Positions 1 to 9,303 are shown, numbered from the stretch's first letter. The stretch: 64,000 nucleotides of DNA from Burkholderia stagnalis (GCF_902830275.1 NZ_CADESW010000012.1:1-64000), one strand, 5' to 3'. Numbers and translations: made by a program. The notes: generated by a model from the letters alone, not told the origin.

Positions 1-194
1 CTGCTCGGGTTGCGATCGCCTTCGACGTTCAGCGGCGCCAGCACCTCGCCGCAGAATTTCGCGGATTCGTCGAGCACGGCCTGCGCGGTGTCGAAACCCG
101 CATCCTCGAAGCCCGGCAACTGCGCAACGGCGTCGATGCCGGCGAGTTCCTTCAGCACGAACAGCATGTCCTTGACGGGGGCGATGTAGCTCAT
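1..194 (-). CDS. Acyl-CoA dehydrogenase, N-terminal part (runs off the window)
   Basis: Only the first 64 codons lie in the window; the gene continues past position 1. The translation begins MSYIAPVKDMLFVLKELAGI and continues through an FDTAQAVLDESAKFCGEVLAP stretch, which is the usual N-terminal helical region of the long Burkholderia acyl-CoA dehydrogenases. The start is the ATG at 194-192, preceded by a strong GGAGG-type ribosome binding site. It lies just downstream of etfBA, whose product accepts electrons from this enzyme family, so a role in fatty acid beta-oxidation is likely. A terminator separates it from etfA, so it is probably transcribed separately. No catalytic residue is visible in this fragment; substrate chain length cannot be judged. 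Confidence 0.8.
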   Translation of the reverse strand, partial: MSYIAPVKDMLFVLKELAGIDAVAQLPGFEDAGFDTAQAVLDESAKFCGEVLAPLNVEGDRNPS

Positions 195-224
195 CGTTGC
201 TCCTCCTTCTTCTGCTTATGGCGT

Positions 225-250
225 AAAAAAAGGGGCGCTCGTCGCGCCCC
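225..250 (-). terminator. Rho-independent terminator after etfBA
   Basis: On the minus strand, GGGGCGC / GCGCCCC form a 7-bp stem around a 5-nt loop, followed by a run of seven T. It lies about 50 nt after the etfA stop and before the acyl-CoA dehydrogenase start. Confidence 0.85.
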
Positions 251-301
251 TCGTATCGTGTGCTTACCGCTGAAGCATCAGCTGCGGCGCATCACGCCGC
301 A

Positions 302-1237
302 TCAGCCCAGTTCGCTCACGAGTTCCGGCACGAGCGTGAACAGGTCACCGACGAGGCCGTAGTCGGCCACGCTGAAGATCGGCGCTTCCGGATCCTTGTT
401 GATCGCGACGATCACCTTCGAATCCTTCATGCCGGCCAGGTGCTGGATCGCACCCGAGATACCGACCGCGATGTACAGCTGCGGCGCGACAATCTTGCCG
501 GTCTGGCCGACCTGGTAGTCGTTCGGCACGTAGCCGGCGTCGACTGCGGCGCGCGATGCGCCGAGTGCCGCCGACAGCTTGTCGGCCAGCGGCTCCAGCA
601 CCTTCGTGTAGTTCTCGCCGCTGCCCAGGCCACGGCCGCCCGACACGATGATGTTCGCCGACGTCAGCTCCGGACGGTCCAGCTTCGTCACTTCACGGCT
701 CACGAACTGCGACTTGCCTGCGTCGGCTGCCGCTTCGATCTTCTCGACCGCTGCGCTGCCGCCTTCGGCCGCCACCGGATCGAAGCCCGTCGCACGCACC
801 GTGATCACCTTGATCGGGTCGCTCGATTGCACCGTTGCGATCGCGTTGCCCGCGTAGATCGGGCGCTCGAACGTGTCGGCCGAATCGACTGCCGTGATGT
901 CCGAGATCTGCGCGACGTCCAGCTTCGCGGCGATGCGCGGCGCGATGTTCTTGCCGTAGGCCGTCGCCGGCGCGAGGATGTGCGAGTAATCCTTCGCGAT
1001 GTTCAGCGCGGTCGCTTCGACGTTTTCCGCGAGGCCTTCGGCCAGTTGCGGCGCGTCGGCCAGCAGCACCTTCGAAACACCAGCGATCTTCGCTGCCGCA
1101 TCCGCCGCGCCCTGCGCGTTGTGGCCTGCAACCAGCACGTGAATGTCGCCGCCGATCTTCGTCGCCGCCGCCACCGTGTTCAGCGTGGCCGCCTTGATCG
1201 ACGCGTTGTCGTGTTCTGCAATTACCAGAATCGTCAT
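302..1237 (-). CDS. etfA: Electron transfer flavoprotein alpha subunit
   Basis: 311 residues, the normal length of the family. EtfA carries the FAD that collects electrons from acyl-CoA and other dehydrogenases and passes them to ETF-ubiquinone oxidoreductase. The N-terminal half ([11 protein letters not shown] onward) is the ETF alpha/beta fold. The C-terminal FAD-binding domain is visible as [11 protein letters not shown] and the signature [15 protein letters not shown] at about residues 252-266. It follows etfB with only 15 nt between them, so the two are one operon. A terminator follows at 225-250. Confidence 0.97.
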   Translation of the reverse strand: MTILVIAEHDNASIKAATLNTVAAATKIGGDIHVLVAGHNAQGAADAAAKIAGVSKVLLADAPQLAEGLAENVEATALNIAKDYSHILAPATAYGKNIAPRIAAKLDVAQISDITAVDSADTFERPIYAGNAIATVQSSDPIKVITVRATGFDPVAAEGGSAAVEKIEAAADAGKSQFVSREVTKLDRPELTSANIIVSGGRGLGSGENYTKVLEPLADKLSAALGASRAAVDAGYVPNDYQVGQTGKIVAPQLYIAVGISGAIQHLAGMKDSKVIVAINKDPEAPIFSVADYGLVGDLFTLVPELVSELG

Positions 1238-1252
1238 TTCTTTCCGCTCCCC

Positions 1253-2002
1253 TTACAGCACCTTGGCTTCGGTCTTCAGCTTCTCGACCAGCGTCTTCAC
1301 GTCCGGCACCTTCACGCCGGCCGCGCGCTTCGGCGGCTCCGCCACCTTCAGCGTCTTCAGGCGCGGCGTCACGTCCACGCCGAGGTCTTCCGGCTTCACG
1401 GTTTCCAGCGGCTTCTTCTTCGCCTTCATGATGTTCGGCAGCGTCACGTAGCGCGGCTCGTTCAGGCGCAGGTCGGTCGTCACGACCGCCGGCAGCGTCA
1501 GCGACAGCGTTTCCGCGCCGCCGTCGATTTCACGCGCCACCGTGGCCTTGCCGTCCGCCACCGTCACCTTCGATGCAAACGTCGCCTGCGGCAGGCCCGC
1601 CAGCGCGGCCAGCATCTGGCCCGTCTGGTTCGAGTCGTCGTCGATGGCCTGCTTGCCGAGGATCACCAGCTGCGGCTTTTCCTTGTCGACCAGCGCCTTC
1701 AGGATCTTCGCGACGGCCAGCGGCTCGACGCCGTCGTTCGACTCGACGAGGATCGCGCGATCCGCGCCGATCGCCAGCGCCGTGCGCAGCGTTTCCTGCG
1801 CTTGCGTCACGCCAACCGACACCGCGATCACTTCGGTCGCCACGCCCGCTTCCTTCAGGCGCACCGCTTCCTCAACCGCGATTTCGTCGAACGGGTTCAT
1901 CGACATCTTCACGTTCGCAATGTCGACGCCCGTGTTGTCCGACTTCACGCGGACCTTCACGTTGTAATCGACCACTCTTTTCACTGGCACCAGGATTTTC
2001 AT
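1253..2002 (-). CDS. etfB: Electron transfer flavoprotein beta subunit
   Basis: 249 residues from the ATG at 2002, giving the standard N-terminus [14 protein letters not shown]; an ATG two codons upstream is less likely. The product is the AMP-binding partner of EtfA in the heterodimer. Visible family features are the [17 protein letters not shown] stretch near residues 37-53 and the long central segment with [18 protein letters not shown]. It is the first gene of the etfBA operon; the upstream gap carries a palindromic operator-like site at 2133-2144. Confidence 0.97.
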   Translation of the reverse strand: MKILVPVKRVVDYNVKVRVKSDNTGVDIANVKMSMNPFDEIAVEEAVRLKEAGVATEVIAVSVGVTQAQETLRTALAIGADRAILVESNDGVEPLAVAKILKALVDKEKPQLVILGKQAIDDDSNQTGQMLAALAGLPQATFASKVTVADGKATVAREIDGGAETLSLTLPAVVTTDLRLNEPRYVTLPNIMKAKKKPLETVKPEDLGVDVTPRLKTLKVAEPPKRAAGVKVPDVKTLVEKLKTEAKVL

Positions 2003-2132
2003 GCACACGCTCCAAAGTTACGAATACGACCAGAGGCCATTTTATAGCGAGGCCTCGTGACTGCGCGGCCAAGCGGACCCATCCATCGTGGATGTCGAGG
2101 ATACCGCTTCTTGGCGACGCGCCAATGATATC

Positions 2133-2144
2133 GAACGGTCGTTC
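2133..2144. promoter_or_regulatory. Operator-like inverted repeat upstream of etfB
   Basis: GAACGGTCGTTC has GAACG/CGTTC half-sites around a 2-nt centre. It lies about 130 nt upstream of the etfB start, in the 229-nt gap towards metQ. TetR-type fatty acid regulators of proteobacteria bind sites of this general design upstream of etf genes. The assignment to such a regulator is inference only. Confidence 0.35.
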
Positions 2145-2157
2145 TATTTTAAAAGAG

Positions 2158-2186
2158 AAAAAACCCGGACGCAAAGCCCGGGTTTT
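2158..2186 (-). terminator. Rho-independent terminator after metQ
   Basis: AAAACCCGG and CCGGGTTTT pair over a 9-nt loop. Read on the minus strand the stem is followed by a T run. It is about 45 nt downstream of the metQ stop and ends the metNIQ operon. Confidence 0.75.
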
Positions 2187-2231
2187 CGATCATCGACTCT
2201 AATCGCCGCCGGGCGCCCCGTGCGCCGCACG

Positions 2232-3029
2232 TTACCAGGCGGCGACGACCGCGCCGCCGAACTTGCCTTCGATGAACTGCTTCACCTCGGCCGAATGATA
2301 GGCCGCGACCAGCTGCGCGACCCACGGCTTGTTCCGGTCCGCCTCGCGGATCGCGATGATGTTCGCGTACGGGCCGTTCGGACCCTCGATCGCGATCGCG
2401 TCCTGTTTGGGCTTCAACCCCGCTTCCATCGCGAAGTTGGTGTTGATCGCTGCCGCGTCGACGTCGCCGAGCGAGCGCGGAATCTGCGCCGCATCGAGCT
2501 CGACGATCTTCAGCTTCCTCGGATTGTCGACGATGTCGAGCGGCGTCGCCTTCAGCCCCGCATCCGCACGCAGTTTCAGCACGCCCTGCTTCTGCAGCAA
2601 CAGCAGCGCGCGGCCGCCATTCGTCGGATCGTTGGGGATCGCGACGCGCGCGCCGGGCTTCAGCTCGGCCAGCGACTTCACGCGCTTCGAATAGACGCCC
2701 ATCGGGAACGTCACGGTCTCGGCCACCTTGATCAGCTTGTAGCCACGGTCCTTCACCTGCGCCTGCAGATACGGATCGTGCTGGTAGCTGTTCGCGTCGA
2801 GGTCGCCGGCGGCGAGCGCCGCGTTCGGCTGCACATAGTCGGAGAACTCGATGATCCGGATGTCGAGGCCGCTCTTTGCCGCGACCTTCTTCACCGCCTC
2901 CATCACCTGCGCGTGCGGGCCGCCCGTGACGCCGACCTTGATGGTCTCCGCACGGGCCGGTGCGCCCGCCGCGAACAGTGTGGCCGCGCCGAGCGCCGCC
3001 GCCAGCTTCAGCATGAATCGTCGTTGCAT
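2232..3029 (-). CDS. metQ: MetQ-family methionine ABC transporter substrate-binding protein
   Basis: 265 residues. It captures methionine (possibly D-methionine or other substrates of the NlpA/MetQ family) in the periplasm for MetNI. A signal peptide is clear at residues 1-27 (MQRRFMLKLAAALGAATLF, cleavage after APARA). The mature protein begins ETIKVGVTGGPHAQVMEAV, the family signature, followed by FSDYVQPNAALAAGDLDANS. There is no lipobox cysteine, so unlike E. coli MetQ it looks like a soluble periplasmic protein. It is the last gene of the metN-metI-metQ operon, 30 nt after metI. Substrate is inferred from family and context. Confidence 0.92.
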   Translation of the reverse strand: MQRRFMLKLAAALGAATLFAAGAPARAETIKVGVTGGPHAQVMEAVKKVAAKSGLDIRIIEFSDYVQPNAALAAGDLDANSYQHDPYLQAQVKDRGYKLIKVAETVTFPMGVYSKRVKSLAELKPGARVAIPNDPTNGGRALLLLQKQGVLKLRADAGLKATPLDIVDNPRKLKIVELDAAQIPRSLGDVDAAAINTNFAMEAGLKPKQDAIAIEGPNGPYANIIAIREADRNKPWVAQLVAAYHSAEVKQFIEGKFGGAVVAAW

Positions 3030-3059
3030 CGTCTTTCCCCCAAGCGCAAGAATGTCGTC

Positions 3060-3713
3060 TTATTTGTGGCTGAGCCGCCGCACGAGCCAGTCGCCGAACG
3101 ACTGCACCAGCTGCACGAACACGATCAGGATCGCGACCACCGTCCACATCACTTCCGGCAGGTAACGCTGGTAGCCGTAACGGATGCCGAGGTCGCCAAG
3201 CCCGCCGCCGCCGATTGCGCCCGCCATCGCCGAATAGCCGACGAGCGACACGAACGTGATCGTCAGCCCGGCGACGACGCCCGGCAGCGATTCCGGCAGC
3301 AGCACCTTGAAGACGATCTGCGAGGTCGTCGCGCCCATCGATTGCGCGGCCTCGATCAGCCCGCGGTCCACTTCGCGCAGCGCGGTCTCGACGAGCCGCG
3401 CGATGAACGGCGCGGCCGCGAGCGTCAGCGGCACGACTGCCGCGGCGGTGCCGATCGACGAACCGGTGACGAGCCGCGTGAACGGAATCACCGCGACCAG
3501 CAGGATGATGAACGGCGTCGAACGCACCGCGTTCACGATACCGCCGAGCACGCGGTTCACCGCAAGGTTCTGCAGCACGCCCTGGCGGTCGGTCAGGTAC
3601 AGCAGCACGCCGAGCGGCAGCCCGACGAGCGCGCCGACCACGCCCGAGATGCCGACCATGATCAGCGTCTCCCAGAACGACTGCACGAACATGTCGAACA
3701 TTTCACTCAACAT
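3060..3713 (-). CDS. metI: Methionine ABC transporter permease
   Basis: 217 residues, the normal length for MetI. An inner-membrane permease with five predicted hydrophobic segments (for example [20 protein letters not shown] and [11 protein letters not shown]). The cytoplasmic coupling loop is the stretch around [26 protein letters not shown], which contacts the MetN ATPase. The family C-terminal motif [20 protein letters not shown] is intact. Its start overlaps the end of metN by 11 nt, indicating translational coupling. Confidence 0.96.
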   Translation of the reverse strand: MLSEMFDMFVQSFWETLIMVGISGVVGALVGLPLGVLLYLTDRQGVLQNLAVNRVLGGIVNAVRSTPFIILLVAVIPFTRLVTGSSIGTAAAVVPLTLAAAPFIARLVETALREVDRGLIEAAQSMGATTSQIVFKVLLPESLPGVVAGLTITFVSLVGYSAMAGAIGGGGLGDLGIRYGYQRYLPEVMWTVVAILIVFVQLVQSFGDWLVRRLSHK

Positions 3714-4737
3714 ACGAAAGCTCCTCCACCACCACGCCTTGCTCGCGCAGGAACGCGAGCGCCTGTCCGACCTTGCCCGGCTCGCCGCCCGCGAGCACCG
3801 CGAGCGAACCGAATGCCTGGCCCTGGATCTCGTCGATCTGGCCGTGCAGGATGTTGAAATCGAGCTCGTAGCGGCGGATCGTCTCCGACAGGATCGGCTG
3901 GTCGACGCCCGAACCCGTGAACGCGAGGCGCAGCAGGTGGCCGCTGCCGGTCTTGAGCCGCTCGGCCACGCGCGCCTTCAGCGCAGGCGGCAGCTCCTGC
4001 GCGATCACGTCGCCGATCAGCGCGCGCGTCACTTCGTGGTGCGGCTGCAGGAACACGTCGATGACCTTGCCTTCCTCGACCACGCGCCCGGCATCGAGCA
4101 CCGCGACGCGGTCGCAGACCTGCTTGATCACTTCCATCTGGTGCGTGATCAGCACGATCGTCAGGCCGAGCTCGCGGTTGATGCGCTTCAGCAGGTCGAG
4201 GATCGCGCGGGTCGTTTCCGGGTCGAGCGCCGACGTCGCTTCGTCCGACAGCAGCACCTTCGGCTCGCTCGCGAGCGCGCGCGCGATGCCGACCCGCTGC
4301 TTCTGGCCGCCGCTGATCTGCGCCGGATAGCGGTCCTTCTGCGCGGACAGCCCGACGAGGTCGAGCAGCGGCAGCACCGCGGCCTCGATGTCGGCGCGGC
4401 TCGCACCGGCCAGCTCGAGCGGCAGCGCGACGTTGTCGAACACCGTGCGCGACGACAGCAGGTTGAAGTGCTGGAAGATCATGCCGATCTCGCGGCGCGC
4501 TTCACGCAGCGCACGCGCGGGCAGCAGCGTCAGGTCGCGCCCGCCGACGACGACATTGCCTTCGGTCGGCCGGGTCAGCAGGTTGATGGTGCGCACGAGC
4601 GTGCTCTTGCCGGCGCCGCTGCGGCCGATGATGCCGAACACCTCGCCCTGGGGAACCGTCAGATTGACGTTGTGCAGCGCCTCGACCCATCCATTCGGCC
4701 CCGGGAAGCGCTGCGACAGATTACGTAATTCGATCAT
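3703..4737 (-). CDS. metN: Methionine ABC transporter ATP-binding protein
   Basis: 344 residues from the ATG at 4737 ([11 protein letters not shown]); the frame is open further upstream but that extension is not family-like. The ATPase drives methionine import with MetI. Visible motifs are Walker A GRSGAGKS, the signature [17 protein letters not shown], Walker [13 protein letters not shown], and the switch histidine in LITHQME. The C-terminal ~80 residues form the NIL/ACT-like regulatory domain where MetN binds methionine for feedback inhibition. First gene of metNIQ; no S-box riboswitch was recognised upstream. Confidence 0.97.
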   Translation of the reverse strand: MIELRNLSQRFPGPNGWVEALHNVNLTVPQGEVFGIIGRSGAGKSTLVRTINLLTRPTEGNVVVGGRDLTLLPARALREARREIGMIFQHFNLLSSRTVFDNVALPLELAGASRADIEAAVLPLLDLVGLSAQKDRYPAQISGGQKQRVGIARALASEPKVLLSDEATSALDPETTRAILDLLKRINRELGLTIVLITHQMEVIKQVCDRVAVLDAGRVVEEGKVIDVFLQPHHEVTRALIGDVIAQELPPALKARVAERLKTGSGHLLRLAFTGSGVDQPILSETIRRYELDFNILHGQIDEIQGQAFGSLAVLAGGEPGKVGQALAFLREQGVVVEELSYVE

Positions 4738-4854
4738 GTAAACAAAACGGCGGACGGCTGTGGAGCTGCCTGTGCAGGCCCCGCCAGTCGGCCGCCGATG
4801 CATCTGGAATAGCCGGCGATTCTACCGCAATCCACTAATTCCCCTTAATAATCG

Positions 4855-4883
4855 ATTTCGATCTTTTCATAACTGATCGAAAT
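4855..4883. promoter_or_regulatory. 9-bp inverted repeat in the metN / hydrolase divergent region
   Basis: ATTTCGATC (4855-4863) and GATCGAAAT (4875-4883) are perfect reverse complements 11 nt apart. They sit in an AT-rich island of the 229-nt region between divergent metN and the alpha/beta hydrolase gene. The size fits a dimeric repressor or activator site. No regulator is identified. Confidence 0.4.
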
Positions 4884-4966
4884 TAGAGGGCAGCGCTGGC
4901 GCGTGGCGGCGGCGCGGCGTCTATGATCGGGAGCGCGAATGCCAACGAACGAAGGAGACACGCCAG

Positions 4967-5872
4967 ATGACTGCCACCCCGAGCCCGGCCGCCGCACCCG
5001 CCTCCGCCCCGCCCGCGTCGCACCCGCCGCGCATGGGGCGGCTGCGCACTGCCGACGGGCTCGAGCTGGCGTCGTACCGCTGGCTGGCCGGCGAAGGCGC
5101 GCCGCGCGCGACGGTTGCGCTCGTGCACGGCCTCGCCGAGCATGCGGGACGCTACGCCGCGCTCGCCGCGCGCCTGAACGCGGCCGGCATCGACGTGCTC
5201 GCCGTCGACCTGCGCGGGCATGGCCAGTCGCCGGGCAAGCGCGCGTGGGTCGAGCGCTTCGACGGCTACCTGAACGACGCGGATGCGCTCGTCGACAAGG
5301 CCGCGCGCGGCGGCGCGCCGCTGTTCCTGATGGGGCACAGCATGGGCGGTGCGGTCGCCGCACTGTATGCGATCGAGCGCGCGGCGGCACGCGGCCGCAC
5401 GCTTGCAGGCCTTGTGCTGTCGAGCCCCGCGCTGGCGCCGGGCCGCGACGTGCCGCGCTGGATGCTCGCGGTCAGCCGCGTGATCAGCCGCGTGTGGCCG
5501 ACCTTTCCGGCGATCCGGATCGATCCGGCGCTGCTGTCGCGCGATCCGGCGGTGGTCGAGGCCAACCGCACCGACCCGCTCGTGCATCACGCGGCCGTGC
5601 CCGCGCGCACCGGCGCGGAGATCCTCGATGCGATGGCGCGCATCGAGCGCGGCCGCGGCGCGCTGCGCGTGCCGGTGCTCGTCTATCACGGCACCGACGA
5701 CAAGCTGACCGAGCCCGACGGCAGCCGCGCGTTCGGCGCGCGCGTCGGCTCGCCCGACCGCACGCTCACGCTATACGAGGGCGGCTTCCACGAGACGATG
5801 AACGATCTCGACCGCGAGCGCGTGATCGGCGCGCTGATCGCGTGGATTCACGCGCGCGCGCCGGCGCGCTGA
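4967..5872 (+). CDS. Alpha/beta hydrolase, monoacylglycerol lipase-like
   Basis: 301 residues, a serine hydrolase of the monoglyceride lipase/lysophospholipase family (Hydrolase_4). The nucleophile elbow GHSMGG places Ser at 125. A likely acid is Asp244 in YHGTDDK and the histidine is His275 in GGFHETMND. The oxyanion loop is VHGLAEHAGRY. There is no signal peptide; the first 20 residues are Ala/Pro-rich. A GAAGGAGA ribosome binding site precedes the ATG. It is divergent from metN and convergent with the HDAC-like gene. Substrate is not determined. Confidence 0.88.
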   Translation: MTATPSPAAAPASAPPASHPPRMGRLRTADGLELASYRWLAGEGAPRATVALVHGLAEHAGRYAALAARLNAAGIDVLAVDLRGHGQSPGKRAWVERFDGYLNDADALVDKAARGGAPLFLMGHSMGGAVAALYAIERAAARGRTLAGLVLSSPALAPGRDVPRWMLAVSRVISRVWPTFPAIRIDPALLSRDPAVVEANRTDPLVHHAAVPARTGAEILDAMARIERGRGALRVPVLVYHGTDDKLTEPDGSRAFGARVGSPDRTLTLYEGGFHETMNDLDRERVIGALIAWIHARAPAR

Positions 5873-5888
5873 GCGCGGCGGCGCGGCG

Positions 5889-6812
5889 TCAGATGCCGGC
5901 CAGCGCGCGCAGATGCGCGACGACGCTGCGCCCGAGCGCGGACAGGTTGTAACCGCCCTCGAGGCAGCTGACGATGCGGCCCTGCGCGTGACGGCGCGCG
6001 ACGTCCACGACCTGCGCGGTCAGCCATTCGAAGTCCGCCTCGACAAGGCCGAGGCCGCCGATATCGTCCTCGCGGTGCGCGTCGAAGCCCGCCGACACGA
6101 ACAGCATCTGCGGCTTGAACGCTTCGAGGCGCGGCAGCCAGAACATGTCGACCGCCTCGCGGATCGCCATCCCGTTGCTGCGCGCGGGCATCGGCAGGTT
6201 GACCATGTTGGGCGCCTGGTGCTCGGCGCCCGAGAACGGATACAGCGGATGCTGGAAGAAGCTGCACATCAGCACGCACTCGTCGTTCGCGAACGCCGCT
6301 TCGGTGCCGTTGCCGTGATGCACGTCGAAGTCGACGATCGCGACGCGCTCGAGCCCGTGCACGTCGAGCGCATGCCGCGCCGCGATCGCGACGTTATTGA
6401 AGAAGCAGAAGCCCATCGCGCGCGCCGGCTCCGCGTGATGGCCGGGCGGCCGCACGCTGCAGAACGCATTGTCGTAGCGCCCCTCGATCACCGCGTCGGT
6501 CGCCGCGATCGCGGCGCCGGCTGCGCGCAGCGCCGCGCGCCACGTATCGCGGTTCATCAGCGTATCGGGATCGATCTCGACGTAGCCGTCGACCGGCGTC
6601 ATGCTTCGGATATAGTCGATATGCGCCTGCGTATGCACGCGCGCGAGCGCCACTTCGCTCGCGAACGGCGCGGTCTCGTGCGCGATCAGGTCGTCGATGC
6701 GGCTGGCAATCAGCTGGTCCTGGATCGCCGACAGCCGGGCCGGGCATTCCGGATGCCATTCCCCCATCTCGTGCAGCATGCAGTCGGGGTGCGTATAAAA
6801 GGCGGTTGCCAT
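5889..6812 (-). CDS. Histone deacetylase family protein (acetoin-utilisation/class II HDAC-like)
   Basis: 307 residues from the ATG at 6812 (MATAFYTHPDCMLHEMG); the upstream open extension is not family-like. Zinc-dependent deacetylase fold. The conserved RPPGHHAE segment supplies the active-site His pair, and DFDVHHGNGTEAAF supplies zinc ligands Asp and His. GFDAHREDDIGGLGL and CLEGGYNL complete the family signatures. Bacterial members deacetylate acetylated lysines, polyamines or acetyl-CoA synthetase; the substrate here is unknown. It stands alone, convergent with the hydrolase and divergent from the mltB-like gene. Confidence 0.93.
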   Translation of the reverse strand: MATAFYTHPDCMLHEMGEWHPECPARLSAIQDQLIASRIDDLIAHETAPFASEVALARVHTQAHIDYIRSMTPVDGYVEIDPDTLMNRDTWRAALRAAGAAIAATDAVIEGRYDNAFCSVRPPGHHAEPARAMGFCFFNNVAIAARHALDVHGLERVAIVDFDVHHGNGTEAAFANDECVLMCSFFQHPLYPFSGAEHQAPNMVNLPMPARSNGMAIREAVDMFWLPRLEAFKPQMLFVSAGFDAHREDDIGGLGLVEADFEWLTAQVVDVARRHAQGRIVSCLEGGYNLSALGRSVVAHLRALAGI

Positions 6813-6937
6813 AAGCGTCGTCCGCGGCGCGCCGGCGCCGCAGGTCTCCATCGATAAGGTCCATCGTCTGTCGCGAATTCGCCGCTAACTTACCACAACG
6901 GAAGGCCGAACCGCCCCGATGTGCCAGATGCGTCGGG

Positions 6938-6943
6938 TATACT
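6938..6943 (+). promoter_or_regulatory. Candidate -10 element for the mltB-like gene
   Basis: TATACT lies 38 nt upstream of the ATG at 6981 within the 168-nt divergent gap. A convincing -35 was not found, so this is a weak call. Confidence 0.4.
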
Positions 6944-6980
6944 GCGCCGAACACATTCGCCCTGTCCGACCCGGTTCGTC

Positions 6981-8201
6981 ATGAATTACAACAAGCCTGC
7001 CGCATCTCCCGCCGCGCTGTCCCGCCTCCGTCTCCCGTTCATTGCCGCCGTCCTCGCCGCCGCGTTCTGTGCCGCGCCGGCCGGCGCGCAGACGAAGACG
7101 GCGAAGCCCGCCGGCAAGCTCGTCGCGCAGGCCCAGCCGCAACAGGCGGCGCAGCAAGGGCAAACCTTCGAGGAAGAGATCGTCCCGCAGCGCTACGCGA
7201 ACAATACGCAGGTGGATTCATTCATCGACGAGATGGCGAGCCGCCACGGCTTCGATCAGGCGAGCCTGCGCACGCTGTTTTCACGCGTGAGCTACTCGGC
7301 GACCGCGGTCAAGCTCGTGAAGCCTGCGCCGACGCCGTCGGTCAAGAACTGGCGCCTGTATCGCTCGCGCTTCATCGAGCCGATCCGCATCAATGCGGGC
7401 GTGAAGTTCTGGAAAGCGAACCAGGCGACGCTGCAGCGCGCGTCGGAGCAATTCGGCGTACCGCCGGAGGTGATCGTCGGCATCATCGGCGTCGAGACGA
7501 TCTACGGCCGCTACATGGGCAACTTCCGCGTGCTCGACGCGCTGACGACGCTCACCTTCGACTATCCGGACACGCCGAACCGCGACAGCCGCCAGGCGAC
7601 GTTCCGCAAGAACCTCGAGGATTTCCTCGTCTGGACGCGCGACAGCCGGCTCGACCCGACGACCGTGCTCGGCTCGTACACGGGCGCGATCGGCATCCCG
7701 CAGTTCCTGCCGAGCAGCATCCGCGAATATGCGGTCGATTTCGAAGGCAACGGCCACGTCGACCTGCGCAACAGCCCGGCCGATGCGATCGGCAGCGTCG
7801 CGAACTACCTGAAGCAGCACGGTTGGGAAACCAACCGGCCGGTGGTCTGGCAGATCGCGCCCGACACGGGCAGCCAGGGCATCGCGCAAGCCGCGGCGGA
7901 CGGGCAGCCAGAGCCGCACTGGGCACTGTCGCAACTGCTGCGCGCGGGCCTGACGCTCAACGAGCCGACGATCAACGTGGCCGGCGAGGCAGACACGCCG
8001 GTGACCGTCGTCGATCTGCCGTCGCCGGGGCGCGCGACCGAATACATGCTCGGGCTCAAGAATTTCTACGTGCTGACGCGCTACAACCGCAGCTTCTTCT
8101 ACGCGCTCGCGGTCTACGAGCTCGGCGAAAGCGTGAAGGCGCAGATGGAAGCGAACGGTGCGCTCGCGCCCGCCGACTCGAATACGCAGGCACCACAGTA
8201 A
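6981..8201 (+). CDS. mltB: Lytic murein transglycosylase B
   Basis: 406 residues from the ATG at 6981 (MNYNKPAASPAAL). It cleaves the glycan strand of peptidoglycan, leaving 1,6-anhydro-muramic acid ends. A signal peptide ends near APAGAQ (about residue 38). The catalytic glutamate is in GIIGVETIYGRYMG and the SLT_2 signatures GSYTGAIGIPQFLPSSIREYAVD follow. No lipobox is seen, so it may be periplasmic and soluble rather than a lipoprotein as in E. coli. Residues 40-60 are Gln-rich. It converges on cysM with a shared terminator. Confidence 0.93.
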   Translation: MNYNKPAASPAALSRLRLPFIAAVLAAAFCAAPAGAQTKTAKPAGKLVAQAQPQQAAQQGQTFEEEIVPQRYANNTQVDSFIDEMASRHGFDQASLRTLFSRVSYSATAVKLVKPAPTPSVKNWRLYRSRFIEPIRINAGVKFWKANQATLQRASEQFGVPPEVIVGIIGVETIYGRYMGNFRVLDALTTLTFDYPDTPNRDSRQATFRKNLEDFLVWTRDSRLDPTTVLGSYTGAIGIPQFLPSSIREYAVDFEGNGHVDLRNSPADAIGSVANYLKQHGWETNRPVVWQIAPDTGSQGIAQAAADGQPEPHWALSQLLRAGLTLNEPTINVAGEADTPVTVVDLPSPGRATEYMLGLKNFYVLTRYNRSFFYALAVYELGESVKAQMEANGALAPADSNTQAPQ

Positions 8202-8220
8202 AGCATCACGCACGGACAAC

Positions 8221-8248
8221 AAAAAACGCCGCATCGCGGCGTTTTTTT
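8221..8248. terminator. Bidirectional terminator between mltB and cysM
   Basis: AAAAAACGCCGC / GCGGCGTTTTTT form a 12-bp stem with a 3-nt loop and T runs on either strand. It lies between the convergent mltB and cysM stops. Confidence 0.92.
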
Positions 8249-8269
8249 ATTGCGTGCGAACGATAACGC

Positions 8270-9172
8270 TTACGCGGGAAATACACCCGTCGACAGGTAG
8301 CGGTCGCCGCGGTCGCAGATGATGAACACGATCGTCGCGTTCTCGACCTGCCGCGCGATGCGCATCGCGACTTCGCACGCGCCGCCCGACGAGATGCCCG
8401 CGAAGATCCCTTCGACGGCCGCGAGCTTGCGCGCCATCGCTTCGGAGGCCGCCTGGCTCACGCTCTCGACGCGGTCGACCCGGCTGCGATCGAAAATCTT
8501 CGGCAGGTAGGCTTCCGGCCACTTGCGGATGCCCGGGATGCGCGAGCCCTCTTCCGGTTGCGCGCCGACGATCTCGATCTTCTCGTTGCGCTCCTTCAGG
8601 TACTGCGACACGCCCATGATCGTGCCGGTCGTGCCCATCGCCGACACGAAGTGCGTGATGCGGCCGTCCGTGTCGCGCCAGATTTCCGGCCCCGTCGCTT
8701 CGTAGTGCGCGAGCGGGTTGTCGAGGTTCGCGAACTGGTCGAGGATCACGCCCTTGCCTTCGCGCTGCATCTGCTCCGCGAGATCGCGCGCCAGCTCCAT
8801 CCCGCCCTTCACCGGCGTGAGGATGATTTCCGCGCCGTATGCGGCCATGCTCTGGCGGCGCTCGACCGACAGATCCTCCGGCATGATCAGCACCATCTTG
8901 TAGCCGCGGATCGCCGCGGCCATCGCGAGCGCGATGCCCGTGTTGCCGCTCGTCGCCTCGATCAGCGTATCGCCCGGCTTGATGCGGCCACGCTGCTCGG
9001 CCTTGCGGATCATCGACAGCGCCGGACGATCCTTCACGGACCCCGCCGGATTGTTGCCTTCGAGTTTCGCGAGAATCACGTTGTTGCGCGCGCGAATCTC
9101 GTCATCCGGCAGGCGGACCAGTTGCACGAGCGGCGTGTTGCCGATCGTGTCTTCGATAGTTTTGTAAGCCAT
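8270..9172 (-). CDS. cysM: Cysteine synthase B (O-acetylserine sulfhydrylase)
   Basis: 300 residues. A PLP enzyme that makes cysteine from O-acetylserine and sulfide or thiosulfate. The PLP lysine is in NNPAGSVKDRPAL (near residue 45) and the phosphate-binding loop is TSGNTGIALAMAAA. The VSAMGTTGTIMGVSQYLKE and GIFAGISSGGA motifs fit CysM. Length and the N-terminus MAYKTIEDTIGNTPLVQL are typical of the CysM branch. Monocistronic; position beside hldD/comEA-like genes is a conserved Burkholderia arrangement. Confidence 0.95.
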   Translation of the reverse strand: MAYKTIEDTIGNTPLVQLVRLPDDEIRARNNVILAKLEGNNPAGSVKDRPALSMIRKAEQRGRIKPGDTLIEATSGNTGIALAMAAAIRGYKMVLIMPEDLSVERRQSMAAYGAEIILTPVKGGMELARDLAEQMQREGKGVILDQFANLDNPLAHYEATGPEIWRDTDGRITHFVSAMGTTGTIMGVSQYLKERNEKIEIVGAQPEEGSRIPGIRKWPEAYLPKIFDRSRVDRVESVSQAASEAMARKLAAVEGIFAGISSGGACEVAMRIARQVENATIVFIICDRGDRYLSTGVFPA

Positions 9173-9303
9173 GGAGATACCGTGAGTACGAGGCTGATCA
9201 ATCGGTCGATTGTAAACCAGCGACGCAGCACACGCGTTCTACCCCCTTCGCCGCGATGGAATACCCGCACCCGGCGACGGCATGCGCGCGGCATCGCCAC
9301 GCA

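Noticed and set aside
260-2047. 595-codon plus-strand frame opposite etfBA
   Set aside because: Antisense to etfA and etfB with no family match; composition is a high-GC shadow.
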